Source: JACCZX01 sp038216465
GTDB lineage: Bacteria; Pseudomonadota; Gammaproteobacteria; Burkholderiales; Burkholderiaceae_F
DNA length: 64,000 nt
NCBI GenBank assembly: GCA_038216465.1
Contig: JBBQQC010000009.1
Location: forward strand, 52,457 to 116,456
Direction of reading: 5' to 3'
Shown piece by piece: positions 34,401 through 42,615 of this stretch. How positions within the stretch are numbered: the stretch's first letter is position 1; each line of letters begins with the position of its first letter. The notes beneath the pieces were generated by a model. That model searched no databases. It worked only from the letters and a program-made list of their open reading frames with translations, and was not told the origin of the DNA. The translations under genes were made by a program, and so were the position numbers.

Positions 34401-36306
34401 GATTAACAGCCCGATCGCTTTCGATTGGACCGCGCTCACAGCGCCGCAACAGACTGCATTGGACGCGGCCAATGTCGGCGGGCCGGCGAGTCTGGTACTG
34501 GATTACCTGCGCGGTGATCAGTCCAGGGAGCTGCGTTTCGCCGGCGGGATCTTTCGCAATCGAACGAACTCGATTCTCGGAGATATCGTTCAATCGACGC
34601 CGCAGTATTCGAAAGCGGCAGATCAGGGATATCTGCGCCGGCCGGCGGGCTCGGTCGTGTTGCCTGCGGCGTCGACGCAGGGCGACGCTATCTACGATGC
34701 CTACATTACCTACAAGCGCACGGTGCGTACCCCAGTCGCGATGTTCGGAGCCAACGACGGCATGTTCCATGTGCTGGATGCGAGAGTCGGACAGCCGTCC
34801 AGTGGCCGCGAGGTGTTTGCCTTCGTGCCCCGCTCGACGTACTTCACGCTGCGCGATCTGACCTCAGCGGCTTATTCGCATCGGTTCTACGTCGATGGCC
34901 CTGTAATTGAAGGCGATATTTTCAATGGCACGGCGTGGAAGACGATCGCGGTGGGTACGACCGGCGCCGGCGCTGCGGGCATTTTTGCGATCGATGTCAC
35001 GTCGCCGCAAAGCGGTTTCACTGCCGCCAATGTGTTGTGGGACATCGTTCCTTCCGAACACGCAGACCCGGTTGTCGTAAGCGACCTTGGGAACGTGCTG
35101 CAGCCGGGGATTATCGGCAGCGTGAAGGACTCGTCGGCACCTAACGGTCAGGGCCGGTGGGTCTACATGGTCGGTAACGGCTACGACAGCGTCAGCAAGC
35201 AAGCAACATTGTTTGTGTTCGATGCTTTCACTGGCTCACTGATCAAGTCGATTCAGACCGGCGTGGGCAGTGCGCTCCCGGTAACGGCGCAGAACGGGCT
35301 GGGTGGTATCACGCCAGTTTATGACGCTAACCGCAACATCATTGCGGTCTACGGCGGCGACAAGCTCGGCAATATGTGGAAGTTCGACTTCACTTCATCC
35401 ACGATCAACGATCCAGATGGTGCCGGGCCATTGAAGGGCTGGGAGATCTTCAACAAGGTAGGGGCCCTACCGGCGCCGCTGTTCACGGCGACCGACGCCT
35501 TGAACAACCCGCAGCCAATTTCGGCAGGTCCACGCATCACGCCGCACGGCATCTCGGGCGTCCATGTTGGATTTGGTACCGGCAAATTGGTCGAGCCGGG
35601 TGATCAGATCAGCACGCAGGTGCAAGCCGTCTACGTGCTGTGGGACAAAGGCCAGATCCCAACGATTCCGAAGGCCGGCTTGCAATTGATCAACCTGCAG
35701 GATGCGCCGTGGGATAACGATGGCAATATCTTGACGCCAAATGTCGCCGACGGGACTTTCAGGCAACTGAAAGCGGCCGATCTGGCCGCCTACGACTGGA
35801 CAGTGGAAGGCTTCTACATTCCGCTGAAACTGGAATTCGGCCCGGCCGAGGGAGAGCGGATCCTGTCTGCGGGGATCTTAGATGGCGGTGTGCTGACCTT
35901 TACTTCGTTCCAGCAGCAAAACGCCGGCACCGATTTGTGCACACCGGGCGGCACATCGCATGTTTACCGATTCAATTTGATCGGTGGGTTGGGTGAAGCC
36001 GGGTTCCTCGGGGTGACGGGTCCGGTGGTCGGAAGACGCATCCAGCCTGGACTGGTCAGTGCGGCTCCGCCGATCTACGATCCGGCGGTACCTGCCGGCC
36101 CGATGGTCGACAGCATGACTATCGCCGATGCGAAGACGATGATGCAAAACCCGAAATATCGTCAGCTGGGTGGCCGCGCAGTGAATCAAACCGCAGGCGG
36201 GACCTGCGCGCATGTCGGGTTGAAGGTGGACGGCACCCTCGCGCGGATTCCGACGGCGTGCGCGGGGTTGATGCCGCTGAGAGCTTGGGGATCAGGTGTG
36301 AAATGA
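31426..36306 (+). CDS. pilY1: PilY1/PilC-type pilus tip adhesin
   Basis: A 1626-residue secreted protein, longer than the roughly 1160 of Pseudomonas PilY1. It has a signal peptide (VVLAAIWTLVMQPAVSSAQ), then a VWA-like N-terminal region with a MIDAS-like FDDSASMN near residue 62. A Cys-, Tyr- and Thr-rich stretch lies at about 330-440. The C-terminal half (about 1040-1500) is the PilY1 beta-propeller, with MFGANDGMFHVLDA, VGTTGAGAAGIFAIDV and YGGDKLGNMWKFD. It probably sits at the pilus tip for adhesion, twitching and surface sensing. It lies between pilX and pilE, 20 nt after pilX. Confidence 0.93.
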   Translation: MEHSPTNPSSRPADGTRPLWARAVVLAAIWTLVMQPAVSSAQLAQSPMFTVTSAPPNVMLMFDDSASMNRLDLNPPPAFANPTFSMAGTAPIYPVLKLNTVGYYGISGMRYYMGGNPAYDGHWQFTIQDATTRSPAFNPLAYNPAIYYQPWNNNGVRFPVSSIGGNTNVAAGALTEWDPRNLPPPMGGGTVFSKLTTPRAGVIGGGGETRSWAAPVAGSVTYTGLPGNPTLAGVELDLFTSTVVFDNPNCGGTVQNPTSYFWYCPAGAAWASPPEACAAGNDGLPSAAGRECCVAQVNTPTFTPAVGNRTQYFTAPVPPGPPYPAMTGPAGEVCTSIVATGNTSTTTGAPCTVPVLLSDPPPYEVVCGTFGTDPSSEYCEYDPPPVYSASVCTTYTTYEWNCTYDYTLVTNNYSCPTPTPQFCGSTPGAFVCTGNAALTPTSDARVVSGYYTPARYAIYDGPATRSAAEIRDLSNYRMIFIDRKFGWNGVTQVPSGTNSSNAVGKYFVVDGVTGLPAAPGSRPDCAAGSWCTFVEEAKNYANWYTYYRSRMFAAVAVMSEVASELTGPEQFMRMGYGRINYFGRGKNPWNVLDVTDRLPNNLPNVDGAANEGGVERGVRPFTVNDPPLSAIPNPDRQAVFNWLFTINGLGPTPNREALHGAGLYFTRQDSKGPWGAFPGAGSEPQANHLWCRRNYTLLATDGEWTRLPAGQPLLESGPLAGTRTPLAGAGSVSTSISVDGTAITGTDRDPPFAPLNYQYLVASEPQISGGFGSSQDETLTDVLHYYWSHDLRADLRNSIKATPRNRAFWQHMSSYIVGYGVTASVDDPARVPTLRTDFDARNAIAWPKVGLEACRQLDDNADDTALSPSCVHTVAPSGNRINDTLRAGLVSGGDFFSATSPAALKSSLQAVFAAIGSDNAAGTSPGLSSSTVGAGNLIIQSGFFTNTWDGYVRAFDQVALLTFLTSGGVAPAPVWTINFATAATRPIFSSTGINSPIAFDWTALTAPQQTALDAANVGGPASLVLDYLRGDQSRELRFAGGIFRNRTNSILGDIVQSTPQYSKAADQGYLRRPAGSVVLPAASTQGDAIYDAYITYKRTVRTPVAMFGANDGMFHVLDARVGQPSSGREVFAFVPRSTYFTLRDLTSAAYSHRFYVDGPVIEGDIFNGTAWKTIAVGTTGAGAAGIFAIDVTSPQSGFTAANVLWDIVPSEHADPVVVSDLGNVLQPGIIGSVKDSSAPNGQGRWVYMVGNGYDSVSKQATLFVFDAFTGSLIKSIQTGVGSALPVTAQNGLGGITPVYDANRNIIAVYGGDKLGNMWKFDFTSSTINDPDGAGPLKGWEIFNKVGALPAPLFTATDALNNPQPISAGPRITPHGISGVHVGFGTGKLVEPGDQISTQVQAVYVLWDKGQIPTIPKAGLQLINLQDAPWDNDGNILTPNVADGTFRQLKAADLAAYDWTVEGFYIPLKLEFGPAEGERILSAGILDGGVLTFTSFQQQNAGTDLCTPGGTSHVYRFNLIGGLGEAGFLGVTGPVVGRRIQPGLVSAAPPIYDPAVPAGPMVDSMTIADAKTMMQNPKYRQLGGRAVNQTAGGTCAHVGLKVDGTLARIPTACAGLMPLRAWGSGVK

Positions 36307-36322
36307 GGCGATGAGGTGGGGT

Positions 36323-36769
36323 ATGCGTAATAGCAAGGAGTATGGCTTCACACTGATTGAGCTCATCATCACGATGGTCATCATCGGCGTCCTCACGGCT
36401 ATAGCGATTCCGAATTACACCGCGTACATCATCCGCAGCAACCGCGCCGAAGCGCGCGGTCAGCTGCTGGAAATATCGACCTGGATGGAGCGGTGGCGCA
36501 CCGAGCGCGGGCGTTACGACAATCCTGCCAGCGCAGGCACTCCGCCGCCGACCCCGCCGTTCCCAGCAACGTACGCACAGTCCCCGCCAACAGGTACACC
36601 AAAGTACACCATCGTGGTGGCTACTCCGGATACTGTCACCTACACCATCACAGCAACTCCAGCAGGGGTAATGGCGGGTGATGTGTGTGGCAACCTGATC
36701 GTCAACCAAAGCGGCCAGCGATTGTTCACGGGCGGCGGCGGGTCGCAGGACGTCTGCTGGAACCGCTAG
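36323..36769 (+). CDS. pilE: Minor type IV pilin PilE-like
   Basis: A 148-residue prepilin. The leader MRNSKEYG is followed by FTLIELIITMVIIGVLTAIA and PNY, the canonical type IV pilin N-terminus with Glu5. A short head ends with a Cys pair (DVCGNL, DVCWNR), like the minor pilin PilE rather than a major pilin. ATG 36323 has AGGTG 4 nt upstream; ATG 36311 would lengthen the leader by four residues. It closes the pilus block, directly before aroA. Confidence 0.88.
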   Translation: MRNSKEYGFTLIELIITMVIIGVLTAIAIPNYTAYIIRSNRAEARGQLLEISTWMERWRTERGRYDNPASAGTPPPTPPFPATYAQSPPTGTPKYTIVVATPDTVTYTITATPAGVMAGDVCGNLIVNQSGQRLFTGGGGSQDVCWNR

Positions 36770-36796
36770 GGAACAGGCGCGTGGCATCATCGCCGC

Positions 36797-38098
36797 GTGA
36801 CTGACTGGCCCGCTGTCCTGACTATTGAGCCTATCGACCGCGCCTCGGGCGCGGTGTGTTTGCCGGGTTCAAAAAGCATTTCCAACCGTGCGTTGTTGTT
36901 GTCTGCGCTTGCGCGCGGTAACACGGCGCTGATCTCACTACTCGACGCCGATGACACGCGGGTGATGCGCACTGCGCTATCGGCGCTGGGCGTCGAGCTT
37001 GAGCCGCGAGCAGACAGGTTGCAAATCGCTGGCTGTGGCGGCGCCTTCCCGGTTCGCAAGGGCGATTTGCTACTCGGTAATTCCGGCACCGCATTTCGTT
37101 CTCTAGCCGCCGTGCTGGCCTTTTCCGGCGGGCATTACACGCTCGACGGAGTGGCTCGGATGCGCGAACGTCCGGTTCGCGACCTGGTGGATGCTCTCAA
37201 CTCGCTGGGTGCGCGAATTCGCTATGGCGGCTTGCCAGGATTTCCGCCGTTGGTCATCGAACCTGCAGATCCGCCGGCGACGCGAGATCAGGTCTCGATA
37301 AGGGCGGATGTGTCAAGTCAGTTCCTGAGCGGCCTGCTGCTGGCGGCGCCGCTGATAGCGTCTGCTGAAGGTCTGCGAATCTCTGTCGAAGGCCGCTTGA
37401 TTTCAGAGCCCTATGTCGAGCTGACGCTGGCGATGATGAAGCAGTTCGGCGCGAAGGTTTCGCGCAATGGCAACGACTACCTTGTATCGAACGTGCCATA
37501 CCAATCGCCAGGGGACTTCGTCGTTGAAGGCGATGCATCGAGTGCGTCGTACTTTATTGCTGCTGGCGCGATCGCGGGTGGCCCGGTGCGAGTCGACGGA
37601 GTCGGCAAACACAGCGTGCAGGGCGATGTTCGATTTCCCGACATGCTCAGTAAAATGGGCGCGGACGTCGGGCTCGGTACGGATCACATCTGCATTACCG
37701 GCCCCGAGAGCGGCGGTCTGCGCGCGATCGACGCCGATTGCACTGACATTCCAGACGCTGCGATGACGCTGGCGGTCGTCACTCTGTTTGCGGACGGGCC
37801 CAGCACGCTGCGCAATATCGGTTCGTGGCGCGTGAAGGAAACTGACCGTATTTCAGCGATGGCCACCGAGCTGCGCAAGGTTGGCGCGCAGGTCAACGAT
37901 GGCCCGGATTGGATGCGCATTGTTCCGCCCGTCAAGTTTCGTGAAGCGACGATCGATACTTACGACGACCACCGCATGGCGATGTGTTTCTCGCTGGTCG
38001 CCGCCGGCGGCGTGCCCGTGCATATTCGCGATCCCGGTTGTGTCAGCAAGACGTTCCCCGATTACTTCGATCGCCTGGCGGAGCTGGTGCGCCGGTGA
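36797..38098 (+). CDS. aroA: 3-phosphoshikimate 1-carboxyvinyltransferase (EPSP synthase)
   Basis: Transfers enolpyruvyl from PEP to shikimate 3-phosphate, the sixth shikimate step. It has 433 residues. Lys26 is in LPGSKSISNRALLLSALA; LGNSGTAFR (near residue 95) and the DDHRMAM and KTFPDYF signatures near the C-terminus are all present. It starts with GTG 36797, without a strong ribosome-binding site. The stop overlaps the cmk start (GTGA), as usual in this conserved aroA-cmk-rpsA-ihfB order. Confidence 0.95.
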   Translation: MTDWPAVLTIEPIDRASGAVCLPGSKSISNRALLLSALARGNTALISLLDADDTRVMRTALSALGVELEPRADRLQIAGCGGAFPVRKGDLLLGNSGTAFRSLAAVLAFSGGHYTLDGVARMRERPVRDLVDALNSLGARIRYGGLPGFPPLVIEPADPPATRDQVSIRADVSSQFLSGLLLAAPLIASAEGLRISVEGRLISEPYVELTLAMMKQFGAKVSRNGNDYLVSNVPYQSPGDFVVEGDASSASYFIAAGAIAGGPVRVDGVGKHSVQGDVRFPDMLSKMGADVGLGTDHICITGPESGGLRAIDADCTDIPDAAMTLAVVTLFADGPSTLRNIGSWRVKETDRISAMATELRKVGAQVNDGPDWMRIVPPVKFREATIDTYDDHRMAMCFSLVAAGGVPVHIRDPGCVSKTFPDYFDRLAELVRR

Positions 38099-38772
38099 GC
38101 GACGTGCCAATCATTGCAATCGACGGACCGACCGCGTCCGGTAAAGGGACGATTGCGCAACGCGTCGCGGATGCGCTGCGTTTCAACTACCTTGATAGCG
38201 GCGCTCTATATCGCCTGGTCGCGTGGCGCGCGCTGCAGGATGGCGTCGCAGCCGATGATCCCGAGCGCTTGGCAGCTGTGGCTGCAGCGATCGCGCCTAG
38301 TTTTTCGGGCGCGCGTATTACTCTCGACGGACGCGACGTAACCGACGCCATTCGCTCCGAGGAGGTGAGCCAGTTCGCATCACGCGTGGCGGTGATCGGC
38401 GGCGTCAGGTTGGCGCTGCTGCGGATGCAGAGAGCTCAACGCCGGCCGCCGGGGCTGGTCGCCGACGGGCGTGACATGGGAACCGTTGTTTTCCCAGACG
38501 CGCGCCCCAAAATTTACTTGACAGCCAGCCTGGACGCTCGTGCGGACAGGCGCTATAAACAGTTGATCGAAAAAGGTTTTTCCGCTAGCATCTCACCCCT
38601 TTCCGCCGCTCAGGTCAAGGGCGAGATCGAGGCGCGCGACCTGCGTGATGCGCAGCGCGCGGCATCGCCACTGAAGCCTGCGCTGGACGCTCACCGCGTC
38701 GATTCATCCGAGCTCTCGGTCGATGAAGTGGTGCAATTGGTGCTGAACTGGTATTGGCAATCGCAGCAGTAG
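38095..38772 (+). CDS. cmk: Cytidylate kinase
   Basis: Phosphorylates CMP and dCMP. It has 225 residues, with P-loop IDGPTASGKGTIAQRVA near residue 8, the NMP-binding segment YLDSGALYR and the GRDMGTVVFPDA motif. It starts GTG 38095, inside the aroA stop, so the two are translationally coupled. It is followed by rpsA after a 116-nt leader. Confidence 0.95.
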   Translation: MSDVPIIAIDGPTASGKGTIAQRVADALRFNYLDSGALYRLVAWRALQDGVAADDPERLAAVAAAIAPSFSGARITLDGRDVTDAIRSEEVSQFASRVAVIGGVRLALLRMQRAQRRPPGLVADGRDMGTVVFPDARPKIYLTASLDARADRRYKQLIEKGFSASISPLSAAQVKGEIEARDLRDAQRAASPLKPALDAHRVDSSELSVDEVVQLVLNWYWQSQQ

Positions 38773-38888
38773 AAGCAGGCAAATCGAAGTCGCGGTAGAA
38801 GCAAAACGGGGCAGTCGGACATCCTTCTGCCGTTGATCAACACCGCCCCTGGCGCAACGCCGAGGCGAGATGTTTTCGCAGGTAACGC

Positions 38889-40637
38889 ATGGCATCCCCA
38901 CAAACTCAAGGCAGCAGCAGAAACCAAGGTTTCATCAGTAAACAAGGCAACGAATCGTTAGGCGCCGAATCTTTTGCCGCCCTATTCGAAGAAAGCCTGA
39001 ACCGGCAGGAAATGAAGCAGGGCGAGGTGATCACCGCCGAGGTGATCAGGGTTGACTACAACTTCGTCGTCGTCAACGCAGGCCTGAAATCCGAGGCTTA
39101 CATACCGCTTGAAGAATTCAAGAACGACAACGGCGAGCTTGACGTAAAGCCGGGTGATTTTGTGTCGGTGGCGATCGAGTCGCTGGAGAATGGCTACGGC
39201 GACACGATCTTGTCGCGTGACAAAGCCAAACGCTTGTCGGCGTGGATGAATCTCGAAAAGGCCCTCGATTCCGCGGAGCTGGTGGCCGGCACGATCACCG
39301 GCAAGGTCAAGGGCGGGTTAACCGTGATGATCAACGGCATCCGCGCGTTTTTGCCCGGCTCGCTGGTCGACACGCGTCCGGTCAAAGACACGACGCCGTT
39401 CGAAGGCAAGACGATGGACTTCAAGGTCATCAAGCTCGATCGCAAGCGCAACAACGTCGTCGTTTCGCGGCGCGCGGTGGTTGAAGCCAGCATGGGCGAA
39501 GAGCGCGCGAAGCTGCTCGATAACTTGAAAGAAGGCGCAATCGTAAAGGGCACGGTCAAGAACATCACCGACTACGGTGCGTTCGTTGATCTGGGCGGGA
39601 TTGACGGTCTGCTGCACATTACCGATCTCGCGTGGCGCCGCGTACGTCACCCGAGCGAGGTGGTGCAGGTCGGGCAGGAAATCACTGCCAAGGTGCTGAA
39701 GTTTGATCAGGAAAAAAATCGAGTTTCGTTGGGTGTCAAGCAGCTGGGCGAAGATCCGTGGGTTGGCTTGGCGCGCCGCTATCCGCAGGGTACGCGGCTG
39801 TTCGGCAAGATCACCAACATCACCGACTACGGCGCGTTCGTAGAGATCGAAGCGGGCATCGAAGGGCTGGTGCACGTCTCAGAAATGGACTGGACGAACA
39901 AGAATGTCGATCCGAAAAAGGTCGTGAATCTGGGCGACGAAGTTGAAGTCATGGTGCTCGAGATCGACGAGGATCGGCGCCGCATTTCGCTTGGCATGAA
40001 GCAGTGCAAGCCCAATCCGTGGGAAGACTTCTCGCAACAGCACAAGAAGGGCGACAAGGTCGGCGGCGCGATCAAATCGATCACCGATTTTGGCGTGTTC
40101 ATCGGTCTGCCGGGTGGCATTGACGGGCTGGTGCATTTGTCCGACCTGTCGTGGTCCGAGCCGGGTGAAGAGGCGGTACGTCGCTACAAGAAGGGCGATG
40201 AGATCGAGGCGATGGTGCTGGCGATCGATACCGAGCGCGAGCGTATTTCGCTCGGCGTCAAACAGATGTCTGGCGATCCGTTCACCAACTTCGCGGCCAG
40301 CCACGAAAAGGGCGCAATGGTTGAAGGTACGGTCAAGTCGGTCGATGCCAAGGGCGCTGTGATCGATCTGGGCAGCGACGTTGAAGGCTTTTTGCGTGCA
40401 TCTGAAATCTCGGCGGACCGGGTGGAAGACGCCCGCAATCATCTGAAAGAAGGCGACGCCGTTAACGCGATGATCATCAACATCGATCGCAAGAACCGCA
40501 ACATCAACCTTTCGGTCAAGGCCAAGGACGGTGTCGAAACAGCGGCGACGATCGAGCGTATGCAATCCGAGGCGCAAACCGGCACCACCAATCTCGGCGC
40601 GTTGCTGAAGGCGAAGTTGGATACGCAGAACAAGTAG
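38889..40637 (+). CDS. rpsA: 30S ribosomal protein S1
   Basis: Binds mRNA on the 30S subunit for initiation. It has 582 residues with six S1 RNA-binding domains at roughly 42-108, 126-190, 211-279, 296-366, 383-453 and 470-540. Several show the ITDYGAFVxL or ITDFGVFIGL signature. The N-terminus before SFAALFEESL is about 25 residues longer than in most S1 proteins, and I see no good internal start. AGGTAA lies just before ATG 38889. It is followed by ihfB after 15 nt. Confidence 0.96.
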   Translation: MASPQTQGSSRNQGFISKQGNESLGAESFAALFEESLNRQEMKQGEVITAEVIRVDYNFVVVNAGLKSEAYIPLEEFKNDNGELDVKPGDFVSVAIESLENGYGDTILSRDKAKRLSAWMNLEKALDSAELVAGTITGKVKGGLTVMINGIRAFLPGSLVDTRPVKDTTPFEGKTMDFKVIKLDRKRNNVVVSRRAVVEASMGEERAKLLDNLKEGAIVKGTVKNITDYGAFVDLGGIDGLLHITDLAWRRVRHPSEVVQVGQEITAKVLKFDQEKNRVSLGVKQLGEDPWVGLARRYPQGTRLFGKITNITDYGAFVEIEAGIEGLVHVSEMDWTNKNVDPKKVVNLGDEVEVMVLEIDEDRRRISLGMKQCKPNPWEDFSQQHKKGDKVGGAIKSITDFGVFIGLPGGIDGLVHLSDLSWSEPGEEAVRRYKKGDEIEAMVLAIDTERERISLGVKQMSGDPFTNFAASHEKGAMVEGTVKSVDAKGAVIDLGSDVEGFLRASEISADRVEDARNHLKEGDAVNAMIINIDRKNRNINLSVKAKDGVETAATIERMQSEAQTGTTNLGALLKAKLDTQNK

Positions 40638-40652
40638 TGCCGGAGAGTTGCG

Positions 40653-40982
40653 GTGAAAACCATGACCAAGTCGGAGCTGATCGCGCGCCTGGCCGAGCGC
40701 AATTCGCGCCTGGTCGCGCGCGATGCCGACGAAGCCGTCAATACGATGCTCGATGCGATGGCAGAAGCACTGTCGACCGGCCAGCGCATCGAGATTCGCG
40801 GTTTTGGCAGCTTTGCCCTGAACTACCGACCGCCGCGCGTCGGCCGCAACCCTAAATCGGGTGACCAGGTGCAGGTTCCGGCTAAGCATGTGCCGCATTT
40901 CAAGGCCGGCAAAGAATTGCGCGAACGCGTCGATGGCCGCGAGCCGGTCGATTCGGACACCAATGGCGAGTTCGACGATTAG
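40653..40982 (+). CDS. ihfB: Integration host factor subunit beta
   Basis: DNA-bending nucleoid protein acting as a heterodimer with IHF-alpha. It has 109 residues. The HU/IHF fold is clear: KSELIARLAERNS, EIRGFGSFALNYR, then the beta-arm GRNPKSGDQVQVPAKHVPHFKAGK. GTG 40653 is favoured because GGAG ends 7 nt upstream; ATG 40662 (MTKSEL) is the common family start but has a distant site. It lies directly after rpsA and is closed by an intrinsic terminator. Confidence 0.95.
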   Translation: MKTMTKSELIARLAERNSRLVARDADEAVNTMLDAMAEALSTGQRIEIRGFGSFALNYRPPRVGRNPKSGDQVQVPAKHVPHFKAGKELRERVDGREPVDSDTNGEFDD

Positions 40983-41000
40983 GGACGGCGATCGTGTAAC

Positions 41001-41027
41001 AGCCGCGATTCGTCGCGGCTTTTTTTT
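41001..41027 (+). terminator. Rho-independent terminator after ihfB
   Basis: AGCCGCGA-TTCG-TCGCGGCT forms an 8-bp stem with a stable tetraloop, followed by eight T (41020-41027). It ends the cmk-rpsA-ihfB unit 18 nt after the stop. Confidence 0.95.
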
Positions 41028-41075
41028 GCGCGCTTTCCCTACAATGAAGCTCTGTCGGACGCCGAGGGCTCGCCT

Positions 41076-41411
41076 ATGAAGCTCGCCGCATGGGTGGTCA
41101 AGCTAGTTTTCTTCCTGCTGGTGCTGTGGTTCGCTCTGCAGAACACCACACCGGTGCCGGTGCGCTTGAACTCCGAACTCGTCTGGGAGCACGTTCCCTT
41201 GATCGTCGTGATGCTGGTGTGCGTGGCACTGGGGGCGCTTTTAGGTGCCCTTGCGTTGTCGCTGCCAATTTACAAGATGCGGCGTGAAGTAGCGCAACTG
41301 CGGCGATCGAACCCACAGCCTGCAAACGCCGAATCGTCGGATGAGCGGATGGCAAGAGCGGCAAGGCAATCGGGAGCAGTCGCTGAACTTGGAACCGGCG
41401 AGCGGACCTGA
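41076..41411 (+). CDS. lapA: Lipopolysaccharide assembly protein A (LapA, DUF1049)
   Basis: A 111-residue inner-membrane protein with two hydrophobic segments (about 4-22 and 42-64) and the family pattern FALQNTTPVPVRL between them. A basic coiled tail (KMRREVAQLRR) follows. It works with LapB in control of LpxC and LPS levels. lapB follows 22 nt later, and relatives have the same order after ihfB. Confidence 0.9.
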   Translation: MKLAAWVVKLVFFLLVLWFALQNTTPVPVRLNSELVWEHVPLIVVMLVCVALGALLGALALSLPIYKMRREVAQLRRSNPQPANAESSDERMARAARQSGAVAELGTGERT

Positions 41412-41433
41412 CAGAGCCCGGTGCGTAGCGATA

Positions 41434-42615
41434 ATGGAGATTGAACTCTGGCACCTGCTGGCACTTCCGTTTTTGTTCGTGGCCGGGTGGTTTGCGCGCG
41501 GTTTCGAGTCGCGCGTCAGCGAAACCGACAACGCGGCGTTGCCGCGTTCCTACTTCCGCGGCCTTAACCATCTTCTGAACGATCAGCCGGATAAGGCAAT
41601 CGATGCGTTCATCGAAGTTGTCAAGCTTGATCCCGAGACGATCGAGCTGCACCAGGCGCTTGGCAATCTATTCAGGCGACGCGGCGAGTTCGATCGCGCG
41701 GTGCGTATTCACACGCACCTGCTGAATCGCTCAGATCTGCCGGCGCGGCAGCGCTCGCAGGCGCTCGACGAGCTCGGCCAGGACTACCTGAAGGCCGGCT
41801 TGCTCGACCGCGCCGAAGACGCGTTTGTGCAACTGATCGAGGATCGCCACCATCGGTTCGACGCCCTGCGTGCGCTGGTGCGCATCTATCAGACCGAACG
41901 CGAGTGGCGCAAGGCGGTCGATTGCGCCCGACGGCTCGAGATTGAAGCAGGCGAATCACACAATGTCCCGATCTCGCATTATTTCTGCGAGCTGGCCGGC
42001 GAGGCTTTGACGCGCGATTCGCTCGATGCGGCGCAGCAGGCTGTCGACGAAGCACTCGCGGCCAACCGCAAGTCGGTGCGCGCCTTGATTCTCGCCGGCG
42101 ACATCGCCGCCAAGCGCGGTGATTCCGTGCAGGCATTGCGCCAATGGCGAAAGGTCGAAGACACTTCTGCCGAGCATCTGCCGCTGATTGCGGCGCGCGT
42201 TGCCGATGCCATGTCGTCGCTAGGACAGCGCGATGAAGCGCTCGCATGGCTCGAGCGCGCGCTTCTCGACGCGCCGTCGATCGACTTGCTCGATATCGTC
42301 GCGAACCGAGCCACCGAGTGGCGTGGCGCTACTGCCGCCGAAGCGTTGATTGCGAAAGAGACGCGGCGTCATCCCTCGCTGCTTGGCTTCGAGCGCTTGC
42401 TCGAAGCCCGGATGGCGATCGATCAGAACGACGGCAAGGAAGACGGCGAGCTGCGGCTGCTGAGCTCGCTGCTGAGCAATCACACGCAGAAACTGGCGCG
42501 CTATCGCTGCGGCAAGTGTGGCTTTCGCGCGCGCGAGTTTCACTGGAATTGCCCGGGATGTTCCAGCTGGGATAGCTATCCGCCGCGCCGCCTCGAGGAG
42601 CTGGACGCCGGGTGA
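41434..42615 (+). CDS. lapB: Lipopolysaccharide assembly protein B (LapB/YciM)
   Basis: Inner-membrane adaptor that regulates LpxC turnover by FtsH. It has 393 residues. One N-terminal membrane segment (LWHLLALPFLFVAGWFARG) is followed by TPR-type helical repeats over most of the protein. The C-terminal rubredoxin-like zinc site reads CGKCGF and CPGCSSW. ATG 41434 is the family start; the upstream open frame lies within lapA. Its end overlaps cysM by 4 nt. Confidence 0.93.
   Translation: MEIELWHLLALPFLFVAGWFARGFESRVSETDNAALPRSYFRGLNHLLNDQPDKAIDAFIEVVKLDPETIELHQALGNLFRRRGEFDRAVRIHTHLLNRSDLPARQRSQALDELGQDYLKAGLLDRAEDAFVQLIEDRHHRFDALRALVRIYQTEREWRKAVDCARRLEIEAGESHNVPISHYFCELAGEALTRDSLDAAQQAVDEALAANRKSVRALILAGDIAAKRGDSVQALRQWRKVEDTSAEHLPLIAARVADAMSSLGQRDEALAWLERALLDAPSIDLLDIVANRATEWRGATAAEALIAKETRRHPSLLGFERLLEARMAIDQNDGKEDGELRLLSSLLSNHTQKLARYRCGKCGFRAREFHWNCPGCSSWDSYPPRRLEELDAG

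Noticed and set aside
41341..41433. N-terminal extension of LapB
   Set aside because: It overlaps lapA and lacks similarity; the membrane anchor begins at ATG 41434.
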